Assembly: GCF_001650735.1 (NCBI RefSeq)
Contig: NZ_LXVY01000048.1
Location: 186,001-250,000, forward strand
Length of the DNA stretch: 64,000 nt
DNA from: Sphingomonas sp. TDK1
GTDB lineage: Bacteria > Pseudomonadota > Alphaproteobacteria > Sphingomonadales > Sphingomonadaceae
Direction of reading: 5' to 3'
A program made the position numbers and the translations under genes. The notes under the pieces are model-generated. The model did no database searches, was not told where the DNA came from, and was given only the letters and a program-made list of their open reading frames with translations. This document shows positions 24,504-32,002 of the stretch, one piece after another. Within the stretch, counting starts at the first letter, position 1. Every line of letters starts with the position of its first letter.

Positions 24504-25280
24504 TCATAGCGGGGTGAAACCGTAGCGCGCGAAGATCGCCTTGCCGCGCGCGCTGACGAGGAAGCGCCGGAACGGCTCGGCATCCGGGCTGGCGGCGGTC
24601 TTCAGGCGAGCAATCGGGTAGCGAATCGGCGGGTGGCTGTTCGCCGGGAACACGCCCGCGATCCGCACCTTGGCCGAGGCGCGCGCGTCGGTCGCATAGA
24701 CGATGCCGAACGGCGCAGCGCCACGTTCCACCAGCGCAAGGGCCGCCCGGACATTCTCTGCCCGCGCGACCTGGCGGTTCAGTCGATCCCAGGCACCAAT
24801 CTTCTGCAACGCGGCCTTGCCGTACAGCCCGGCGGGGACAGCGTCAGGATCGGCCATCGCGAGCCGCCCCCGCCCCAGCGCGGCCAGCAGCGGTCCGGCG
24901 CGATCCAGCGGCACGGCCCGCCGGTCGGACACCGGTACCGCGAGGACCAGCTGGGTACCCAGGAACGCCAAGCGGGTGCCGGGCGCCAGCTTGCCGGCCT
25001 TGTCCACCGCGTCCATCCAGGGCTCGTCGGCGGACACGAACAGGTCCGCCGGCGCTCCGGACTGGATCTGCCGCGCCAGCGCGGAGGACGCGGCGAAGGA
25101 CAGCACCGGGCGTGCATGCCCCATCCGCGCCCAGGCATCGGCGGCGGCGTTCATCGATTCCTGCAGACTCGCAGCGGCGAGCACCAGCGGCGGCTGGGCT
25201 GCGGCATGTGCGGGGAAGGCGAAGACCGCGACCAGTGCGGCGATCGCCCAGCGACGGGTCGGGGCAAGCGAGACAGGCAT
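24504..25280 (-). CDS. modA: Molybdate-binding periplasmic protein
   Basis: Periplasmic solute-binding protein, about 258 aa. It has a signal peptide (WAIAALVAVFAFPAHAAAQ), then the ModA start of the mature domain (LVLAAASLQESMNAAADAW). Motifs typical of ModA are SFAASSALARQIQSGAPADLFVSAD and AGLYGKAALQ, and GIVYATDA lines the oxyanion pocket. Start ATG 25280 with GGAGG upstream is preferred over 25328. First gene of modABC. The 248-base gap to the next gene (divergent, 25529) would hold the promoter, but no Moco riboswitch or ModE site was recognised. Confidence 0.92.
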   Translation of the reverse strand: MPVSLAPTRRWAIAALVAVFAFPAHAAAQPPLVLAAASLQESMNAAADAWARMGHARPVLSFAASSALARQIQSGAPADLFVSADEPWMDAVDKAGKLAPGTRLAFLGTQLVLAVPVSDRRAVPLDRAGPLLAALGRGRLAMADPDAVPAGLYGKAALQKIGAWDRLNRQVARAENVRAALALVERGAAPFGIVYATDARASAKVRIAGVFPANSHPPIRYPIARLKTAASPDAEPFRRFLVSARGKAIFARYGFTPL

Positions 25281-25528
25281 GGACACGAAACCTCCGGCAA
25301 ACCGATGCGCTCCGGTTCGCGGCTCCACCTCGCCATGTCAAGCAACCCACCGGTATGCGTCCGATGCGCTTCCTCGCTTGCCGCGGCGTCGGCGGTTCAA
25401 CATCGCCGTAGTGCCCAAGCAATGTCCGAAACGGGGCAGCCTTCCCCCAAAAACCAGTTGATACGCACAAGCAACAAAGCATAGATTTTCTTCGACGATC
25501 TGGGGAGATCGACGAATAGGGGGAAACG

Positions 25529-26293
25529 ATGAAAGGCTGTGTTCGCACGGTCGCATTAGCGGCCTGGCTGCTGCTGTGCACGACGCCACCCGCTTCTGCG
25601 CAGGAACGCTCGGCAACGCGACAGGGATTTGAACTAGCGCCGAACAGCGGCAAAAAAATCCTGGTCTTCCGCCCTTCGATCAGCGTCGGCGCACAATCCA
25701 CGGGCGGCATGTTCGAACCCAATGGCGAATGGACCGACAAGGCCGTCACCAATCTTCAGGCAGCACTCGCCAAGGCACAGGCAAATCTGGGCAATACGGT
25801 GATCGCCGCGCCCGAAGCCTATGGCGACGATGCGCAGAAGCTGCAGGAACATCTGCGGCTGTTCGCCGCCGTGTCGGACGCGGTGATCCAGTACCAGTTC
25901 TTCGCCGGCAACCGCCTGCCCACGAAGAAGAACGACAACAAGAACGCGGTGTTCGACTGGTCGCTCGGTACGGGCGTGGCCGAGTTGCCGGGCGCCAAGG
26001 ACGCGGACTATGGCCTCTTCCTCTTCACGCGCGATGCCTATGGCTCCACCGGCCGCAAAGTGCTGCAGGTGCTTGCGCTGCTCGGGCCGGGACTGGCAGT
26101 GAAGTCGGGCCAGCATGAAGGCTATGCGGGACTGGTCGACCTGCGCACCGGCGATCTGCTGTGGCTCAGCGCCGATGCCCAGATGGGCGGCGACGTCCGC
26201 GATGCCGAGGGCTCGGACAAGCGAATCCACCAGTTGCTCAAGGATTTTCCGGGCAGCATGCCGCTCAGGCTGCAAGCGCAGCCCAAGCCATGA
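25529..26293 (+). CDS. Secreted protein of unknown function, first gene of an M48-protease operon
   Basis: Unrecognised 254-aa protein with a clear signal peptide (ALAAWLLLCTTPPASAQE). The mature part begins NSGKKILVFRPSISVG and includes AGLVDLRTGDLLWLSAD near the C-terminus. That pattern, with a strand beginning KILVF, resembles small periplasmic or outer-membrane-associated proteins, but no family is claimed. ATG 25529 is preceded by GGGGGAAACG. The stop overlaps the start of the next gene by four bases (ATGA), which indicates translational coupling and a joint role with the protease. Confidence 0.72.
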   Translation: MKGCVRTVALAAWLLLCTTPPASAQERSATRQGFELAPNSGKKILVFRPSISVGAQSTGGMFEPNGEWTDKAVTNLQAALAKAQANLGNTVIAAPEAYGDDAQKLQEHLRLFAAVSDAVIQYQFFAGNRLPTKKNDNKNAVFDWSLGTGVAELPGAKDADYGLFLFTRDAYGSTGRKVLQVLALLGPGLAVKSGQHEGYAGLVDLRTGDLLWLSADAQMGGDVRDAEGSDKRIHQLLKDFPGSMPLRLQAQPKP

Positions 26294-27489
26294 GGCTGCA
26301 CGGCATTCGTACGCTTTGCGCCGTTCTCGGCAGCCTCTGCGCATTGCCTGCGACGGCACAGCAGGCGGTGCTGCCGCCACCCTATGCGGGGGTGTATCAG
26401 CCCCACGGCGTCGACGAGATCGGGCTTTGGCGCGAAGATGACGAGGAGGAGCGCCGGCTCGCCGCCTCCACGCTCGTCTTGCGGGACGAACGACTTGCCG
26501 GGTACGTCAAATCGGTGCTGTGCGACGCGGTGGGCAAGGACCGGTGCGCGGCCGTGCGGGTGTATCTGGTGCGCGTGCCCGTGTTCAACGCGAACATGAT
26601 GCCCAACGGGACGATGCGGGTCTTCACCGGCCTGCTGCTGCGCGTTCACAACGAGTCCGAGCTGGCGGCGGTGCTCGGCCATGAATTCGGCCATTTCGAG
26701 AAGCGGCACAGCCTCGCCGGTTTCAAGGCGCAGCGTTCCGCCACGGATTCCGTCGCCTGGATGGAGGTGTTGACGGCAATGACGCCGCGTCCCCAGGCGA
26801 TGCAGAACCTGCGGGACTTCGAGGTCGCTACCTATGGCGGCCTGTATCGGCACAGTCGCAACCAGGAGCGCGAGGCCGACTGGCTGGGCATTGCCTATCT
26901 CAACCGCAGCCAGCTTCGTCCCCAGGCCGCTACCGCCGTCTGGCAGCATGTGATGGAGGAAGCCGAAGCATCGGCCCGTGTGAAGGGGCTTCGCAAGCCA
27001 AATTTCGAAAGGATTGCCTTCGCCGCCTCGCACCCGCCCGACGCCGAGCGGGCGGCCTATCTGGCGGCCCTTGCAGCACCGGAAGGCGCAGGACGTGGAG
27101 ACGGCACCGATCGCTATCGCGCCGCCCTCGCACCCTACCTCGCACAATTCCTCGACGATCAGATCAAGCTCAACGACTTCGGCGCCAGCGACTATCTGAT
27201 CAAGAGCCTCGCAAGTGACGGCTGGACCGCTACCTTGTGGGTAAAGCGCGGCGACCTTTATCGCACCCGCGGCAACCCGCGCGACTTGACTGCGGCAGCC
27301 GAATTCTACGCTCATGCGGTCGCCCTCGATCCCCTACTGGCGGATGCGCAGCGCGGCCTCGGCCTTTCGCTGATGAAGACGGGGCAACCGAGCGCCGCAA
27401 TGGTGGCGCTGCGGACCTACTTGCGCCTGCGTCCCGATGCGGTGGATGCCGGCATGATCAAGATGCTGATTCCGGGGGAAAGCCAATGA
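26290..27489 (+). CDS. Periplasmic M48-family zinc metalloprotease with TPR-like tail
   Basis: About 399 aa. A signal peptide (RTLCAVLGSLCALPATAQQ) leads into a peptidase M48 domain with the zinc motif HEFGH (His131, Glu132, His135) and a downstream Glu ligand in QEREAD (about 193). The C-terminal part has TPR-like helices (LGLSLMKTGQPSAAMVALRTYLRLRP). The arrangement is like BepA/YfgC or LoiP-type periplasmic quality-control proteases that act on outer-membrane proteins; the exact role is inference. ATG 26290 overlaps the preceding stop and the TGA at 27489 overlaps the next start, so all three genes are coupled. Confidence 0.85.
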   Translation: MRLHGIRTLCAVLGSLCALPATAQQAVLPPPYAGVYQPHGVDEIGLWREDDEEERRLAASTLVLRDERLAGYVKSVLCDAVGKDRCAAVRVYLVRVPVFNANMMPNGTMRVFTGLLLRVHNESELAAVLGHEFGHFEKRHSLAGFKAQRSATDSVAWMEVLTAMTPRPQAMQNLRDFEVATYGGLYRHSRNQEREADWLGIAYLNRSQLRPQAATAVWQHVMEEAEASARVKGLRKPNFERIAFAASHPPDAERAAYLAALAAPEGAGRGDGTDRYRAALAPYLAQFLDDQIKLNDFGASDYLIKSLASDGWTATLWVKRGDLYRTRGNPRDLTAAAEFYAHAVALDPLLADAQRGLGLSLMKTGQPSAAMVALRTYLRLRPDAVDAGMIKMLIPGESQ

Positions 27490-28082
27490 CCAGACATCGT
27501 CTATTGCGCGGCGTGTTCGCACTTGCTGCCATAGTCGTCCTTTCCGCGCCAGCCATGGCGCACAAGCTGGCGGAGAAAGGCAAGACGGTCACGGTCGCGG
27601 CCTCGATCCTGTCGGTCACGCCCAGCCGCGACTGGAACCGGCTGTCTACGCGCGCAGGCAAGCATGTCGAATGCTGGACGCTGGATGGCGAACAGCTCGA
27701 CGAGGTCCGCTTCTACGCCGCGATCGAACCCGGCGAACCGCTGATGCACGAGCGCTACAAGCGCAAGGATCCGCTGCCCAAGTTCCGCAAGGAGACGCTG
27801 CCGGCCGAGCTGCCGGAACTGCTGGAGCGCACCTATCGCAGCGCCCGCGACGCCCGCGACTTCCAGTTGCAGGGCGCGCGCCCGGCCAAATTCCTGGGCC
27901 GCGACGGCATCGCCTTCACCTACATGGCCACCGATGCCGACGGACTGATCCGCAAGGGCGAGGCACGCGCCGCCATTGTCGAGGGCAGGCTCTACATGAT
28001 CACTTTCGATGCGCCGCGGCTGCATTATTTCGATCTTCTGGCCGACGACGCTCGCGCCTTGATGGCCTCCGCGACGTTGTAG
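27486..28082 (+). CDS. Secreted protein of unknown function, third gene of the M48 set
   Basis: 198-aa protein with a signal peptide (GVFALAAIVVLSAPAMAHK). The mature part begins with a strand (TVTVAASILSVTPSRDWNRL) and carries one Cys (HVECWTLDGE). It ends in a helix (YFDLLADDARALMAS). It resembles the many small periplasmic alpha/beta proteins without assigned function. Its ATG overlaps the protease stop (ATGA), so it is almost certainly produced together with the protease and may be its partner or substrate adaptor. No other gene follows in the operon, since the next gene is convergent 22 bases away. Confidence 0.75.
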   Translation: MTRHRLLRGVFALAAIVVLSAPAMAHKLAEKGKTVTVAASILSVTPSRDWNRLSTRAGKHVECWTLDGEQLDEVRFYAAIEPGEPLMHERYKRKDPLPKFRKETLPAELPELLERTYRSARDARDFQLQGARPAKFLGRDGIAFTYMATDADGLIRKGEARAAIVEGRLYMITFDAPRLHYFDLLADDARALMASATL

Positions 28083-28104
28083 CTGCGGGCGATCTACGAC
28101 GTCC

Positions 28105-29148
28105 TTACCACCGCAGCGCGCGGACGGCGCCTATTACGCCGCTCGTCAGGAGATCCGTGAGCCTCGCATCCCCCAGGGCAGCGGTTGCGGGGCGCGCGGC
28201 GATCGCATGGTGCAGCGGCATGCTGCCGGAACGCACGCCGGCACGGCAAAGCCGCCACCAGAGGCGTGAAATCTCCCGATCGACGCGCGCGAGCGTTGCG
28301 GCCTCCGGCGCCTGCGCGGCGAAATGCGCTCGTAGCACTGCAATCCCGTCGAACAGGCGGTGCAGCACCGCACGGTCACTGATCGGTGCCTTGCCCATCA
28401 CGTGCCGCACCAGCAGGGCAGCGATATCGGGTGCACCCGCCCCCAGCAGCGTGCGGTGCCGTTCGTGCAGCAGCATCTCGGCATGATCGGTCATCGTGCC
28501 ATTGAACACCTGCGATGCGCCGCCGGCATGCTGGCGATAAAGCGTCAGCACCACGTCGATCTGGTCGATCCGGCCGAACGTGCGAAGCCGATGGTAGAGA
28601 TCGAAATCCTCGACATAGCGGCAGTCCGGGCGTTCAAAAGGGTCCAGCCGGCGCGCGGCGTCCGCACGGAACAGCACCGAGGACCAGACCAGCGGATTTT
28701 GTACCAGCATCAGCCAGTCGATCAGCCCTGGCGTGAGCGGCCGGATCCACTGGCCCGGGCGCCGCTTGCCGTCGACCAGACAATCCGTCGCGGTACTGAT
28801 CAGCACGGCGTCCGGGTTCGCGTCCAGCCAGGCGACCTGCCGGGCGAAGCGCTCGGGGAGACAGAGATCATCCTGGTCCAGCCCGGCGATGTAGCGGCCC
28901 CGCGCCTCGGCAAAGGCCCTGTTGCGTGCCACCACCGGCCCGCCATTCACCGCGCTTTCGATGACGCGGATCCGCGGATCGCCGAACCCGCGCAGCACCG
29001 CGACGGTCTCGTCGCGCGAGCAATCGTCCACGGCCACCAGTTCCCAGTCGGAAAGCGACTGGGCCTGAAGGCTGGCGATCGTCTCGGGCAGCAGCGGGAC
29101 ACCGTTATAGGTCGCCATCACCACCGAGACGATGGGCGCACCGCTCAC
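28105..29148 (-). CDS. Family 2 glycosyltransferase
   Basis: About 347 aa. A GT-A glycosyltransferase fold starts VSVVMATYNGVPLLPETI, followed by the nucleotide-binding VAVDDCSRDET and the DxD-equivalent YIAGLDQDDLC. The acceptor-side residues include CRYVEDFDLYHRL, the usual ED catalytic region. GT2 enzymes transfer sugars from nucleotide-sugar donors during polysaccharide or glycolipid synthesis. GTG 29148 overlaps the upstream fusion gene stop (GTGA), which indicates coupling with it. The last 120 residues are helical and Arg/Ala-rich. Donor and acceptor are unknown, but the partner suggests an amino- or otherwise modified sugar, or a small-molecule glycoside. Confidence 0.87.
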   Translation of the reverse strand: MSGAPIVSVVMATYNGVPLLPETIASLQAQSLSDWELVAVDDCSRDETVAVLRGFGDPRIRVIESAVNGGPVVARNRAFAEARGRYIAGLDQDDLCLPERFARQVAWLDANPDAVLISTATDCLVDGKRRPGQWIRPLTPGLIDWLMLVQNPLVWSSVLFRADAARRLDPFERPDCRYVEDFDLYHRLRTFGRIDQIDVVLTLYRQHAGGASQVFNGTMTDHAEMLLHERHRTLLGAGAPDIAALLVRHVMGKAPISDRAVLHRLFDGIAVLRAHFAAQAPEAATLARVDREISRLWWRLCRAGVRSGSMPLHHAIAARPATAALGDARLTDLLTSGVIGAVRALRW

Positions 29149-31655
29149 GCCGCTGCCTGCGCGCGATCGGCAAGGATCTGGTCGACAATCATCCGGCCGA
29201 TGTCGTTCTGCCACAACCACAGTCCGTTGGCCTTGCCGCTGAAGCTCGCCTCGCCGCCCAGCGGCCCGTCCGGCACATGGCCGGAGGCAAGGCCCAGCCC
29301 GTAGACGCCTGGCAAGGGACGCCCCTCCGCATCCAGGACGCGGCATTGCTGGTCGACCAGCCGCGGCCGACCCGGATGGTCCGCCATCAGCGCGATGCGC
29401 ACGCCTTCCACATCGAAGAGCGGGATGGCACGCGGACGATAGCCAAGCGCGCCGATCACGATGTCGGCCGCCTCCAGTTCGGCACGAGTCGCAGCGTCAT
29501 CCTCCCCGGTCAGCCGACATAGCGCCATGCGCGGATCGGGCGCGCGCCCGCCGACGCCCAGCATGCGCAGCACCAGCTCGCGCGCCTCCAGCCGGAAGCC
29601 GGCCAGGCGATAGACGAAGCCGCTGAGCGGGCAGATGTCGTCCAGGCCGAAATCGGTGAATCCATCGGCATGCGCCTCCTCCGCCGAGCGGTAGAAGGGG
29701 CGAAGCGGCCGGCGATGGTAGAGGCGCAGCGCGCCTGCGCCCAGCGGCAGCGCGGGACTCGCCTTGAGCAGCAACACCGCGGCCGCCATCGCGCTCGTTG
29801 AGCCGCCGATGATCGCGATCCGCGGTGCACGGACATTCTCCAGCCGCGCGCGAAGCCGGTCGAGACCGCCCAGCCGGAGGAAGTCGTCGCCCAGCACCAG
29901 TCGATCGCCGGCGAGGACACCAAGCGCGGCGCCGGCGATGCGCTCGGCGGCGACATGGACGCGGTCCTGATAGCCGCCGGTGGCGATGACGAGATTGTCG
30001 GCGCGCATCATGCGCTCGTCGCCGGTAAGCAGATTGCGAACCCGCGCCGCCCAGTCGCCCTGCGGCGTACGGCGTGCGTCGATCACTTCGGAACGGGTGG
30101 CAACCACCCCGCCATGCTCCGCGACCAAGGCGGCGAGGCGCGCGCCCGTCGCCTCGAGCAGCGGGGTGGAACGGGAGAGCGGCACGCCCAGCTTGCCCGC
30201 ATAGAGCGCCACTTCGCGGCCGGCGGGGTGCTCGGTCAGCGCTGCGATGTCCCGGTGCACATTGTCCTTCACGGCGGTGAGGAAGGTTTCCGCCGTGCTG
30301 TCCGACGTGATGGCATAGCTGCCGATCTCGCCCCGCCCGAGCACCGCGTCGCGCTCGACGATCGCCAAGCCGGTACGGGCGAGCGGTACCAGCTGGTCCC
30401 CCTTGGTCGCGGCGGTCAGCAGCGCGGTGCCGGCAGGGCCTCCGCCGACAATCAGCGCGGAATGCACGGTGCGACCGCGCCGCTCGACCCGCAGTCCGTC
30501 CAGTCCAGCGGCGCGACAAGCGTCGATCAGCGCAGTGCAGACGGTGTCGACATCGCCTTCGGTCATCCCGTCGGTGACCGGCAGCGACAGGATGCGGCCG
30601 GCGACATCATCGGCCACGGGCAGCGCTCGATCGATCACGCAGCTACTGCGGAACCAGGGCTGCTCGCCCAGGTGCGGACTGAAATAATGGCCGGCGCCGA
30701 TCCCCTGCTCGGCCAGCGCCGCGATGATCGCCGCACGGTGCCCCGCGAAGGCGCGCGGCAGCAGGAGCGACTGGAACTGCAATGCCGGTCGCGAACCGTG
30801 CAGCGTCTGGAATTCGAACCCGTGCGCGCTTGCGAAGCCGCCCAGCCGCGCGCGATAGATCTGGTCCAGCGAGGCCCGGTGTGCGGCGATCCTCTCCAGA
30901 TCGTGCAGCTTGGCCATGGCGAGCGCGCCCAGCACCTCGGGAAGCTTGCCGTTCAGACCCGGCCCCTCGGCGGAACGCCCGCCGTCAAAGCCGAAATTGG
31001 TCATGCAGCGCAGCGCCTCGATCAGCGCGATGTCGCCGCTGTGGATCAGCCCGCCTTCCGCGGTGGCGAACACCTTGGTCGCGTGCATCGAATAGACGAT
31101 GGGGAAAGGAGCCCCGGCGCCGAATGCCCTGCCCTCGGCATCGATCGCGCCGAGCGACGCCGCCGCATCGATCACCACGCCGACGCCGCGGGCATGATAA
31201 GCGTGATAGCGCGCCAGATCGATGCCTGCGCCAAAGGTCGCATAGGGTACCACCACGGCGATGCGATCCCCATAGCGATCGAACGCCGCTGCCTCCGCAT
31301 CGGCACGCATCGCCCAATTGGCGGGATCGATATCGCACAACACCGGCGTGAGCCCGGCCCATTGGACGGCCTGGGCAGTGGCCGCGAAGGTGAAGGCGGG
31401 AACCAGCGCCAGCGCACCGCTGCCGGCACGGGGGCCCGCTGCGTGGCGGATCGCCAGCATCAGCCCGATCGTCGCATTGTTCACCGCCAGGCAAGCGCCC
31501 TGCCCGCCGAACAGCCGTTCGGTCGTAGCCGCTTCGAACCCGCGCACCACTGGCCCGCCATTCGAATAGGTACCGCGTGCCTCGATGGCACGAAGTTCGT
31601 CGGTCATCGCGCTCAGCCGCGGCGGCTGCGGCGCGATCAGCGGCAGGCGCTGCAT
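29145..31655 (-). CDS. DegT/DnrJ aminotransferase fused to an FAD/NAD(P)-binding oxidoreductase
   Basis: 836-aa bifunctional protein. Residues 1-385 are a DegT/DnrJ/EryC1 PLP enzyme of the type that aminates nucleotide-linked ketosugars: GTYSNGGPVVRGFE, the pyridoxal-contacting Asp163 (VVIDAAAS) and the Schiff-base Lys194 (HATKVFATAEGG). Residues 397-836 are a flavoprotein with FAD motif GGGPAG (404-409), ATGGYQDRV (about 558), a second dinucleotide motif (IAIIGGSTSAM, about 614) and a terminal block GLASGHVPDGPLGGEAS. It resembles SidA/IucD-like N-monooxygenases or other FAD-NAD(P) oxidoreductases. ATG 31655 has GGGGAG six bases away and is preferred over 31703. No stop or frameshift separates the domains. 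Co-translated with the downstream GT2. Confidence 0.83.
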   Translation of the reverse strand: MQRLPLIAPQPPRLSAMTDELRAIEARGTYSNGGPVVRGFEAATTERLFGGQGACLAVNNATIGLMLAIRHAAGPRAGSGALALVPAFTFAATAQAVQWAGLTPVLCDIDPANWAMRADAEAAAFDRYGDRIAVVVPYATFGAGIDLARYHAYHARGVGVVIDAAASLGAIDAEGRAFGAGAPFPIVYSMHATKVFATAEGGLIHSGDIALIEALRCMTNFGFDGGRSAEGPGLNGKLPEVLGALAMAKLHDLERIAAHRASLDQIYRARLGGFASAHGFEFQTLHGSRPALQFQSLLLPRAFAGHRAAIIAALAEQGIGAGHYFSPHLGEQPWFRSSCVIDRALPVADDVAGRILSLPVTDGMTEGDVDTVCTALIDACRAAGLDGLRVERRGRTVHSALIVGGGPAGTALLTAATKGDQLVPLARTGLAIVERDAVLGRGEIGSYAITSDSTAETFLTAVKDNVHRDIAALTEHPAGREVALYAGKLGVPLSRSTPLLEATGARLAALVAEHGGVVATRSEVIDARRTPQGDWAARVRNLLTGDERMMRADNLVIATGGYQDRVHVAAERIAGAALGVLAGDRLVLGDDFLRLGGLDRLRARLENVRAPRIAIIGGSTSAMAAAVLLLKASPALPLGAGALRLYHRRPLRPFYRSAEEAHADGFTDFGLDDICPLSGFVYRLAGFRLEARELVLRMLGVGGRAPDPRMALCRLTGEDDAATRAELEAADIVIGALGYRPRAIPLFDVEGVRIALMADHPGRPRLVDQQCRVLDAEGRPLPGVYGLGLASGHVPDGPLGGEASFSGKANGLWLWQNDIGRMIVDQILADRAQAAA

Positions 31656-32002
31656 GGTCATCTCCCCAGATGCTCCCGCCGGAAGGGCGGCGCGCATCAC
31701 CATGACAGGCCCGACTTAGAAAACCGTAAAATGCCAAAAGTGCGCGCCCGGCAGCCCGGCATCCGCGCTTCGATGCCTCTCACCGTTCTTTAAAGAGCAC
31801 CGCAAGCTGCCAACACGCCAAGATTTTCAGGCAAAAGCAGGCATTCACCGCATCGTCCACAGGCTATTCTCCCCACCTCCGGTTAAATACCTAAGCGCCT
31901 ACAAAGACACACTAAATTGCACGCAAATGCAAACGATAGTGCGCTGCAGCATTCTATAAGTTACGCAGTGGGATCGCATTTGAACCGACAAAGGGTGAAG
32001 TT
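31656..32002. other. Intergenic region between two divergent genes
   Basis: A 347-base gap between the minus-strand fusion gene and a plus-strand TonB receptor. It must hold both promoters. The part near 31850-31990 is richer in A/T than the flanks (for example GGTTAAATACC near 31880). I see no gene, no clear -35/-10 pair and no convincing operator or Fur-type box by eye. Confidence 0.4.

Noticed and set aside
31656..32002. Fur-type or other operator between the fusion gene and the TonB receptor
   Set aside because: Looked for palindromic A/T boxes; none was convincing by eye.
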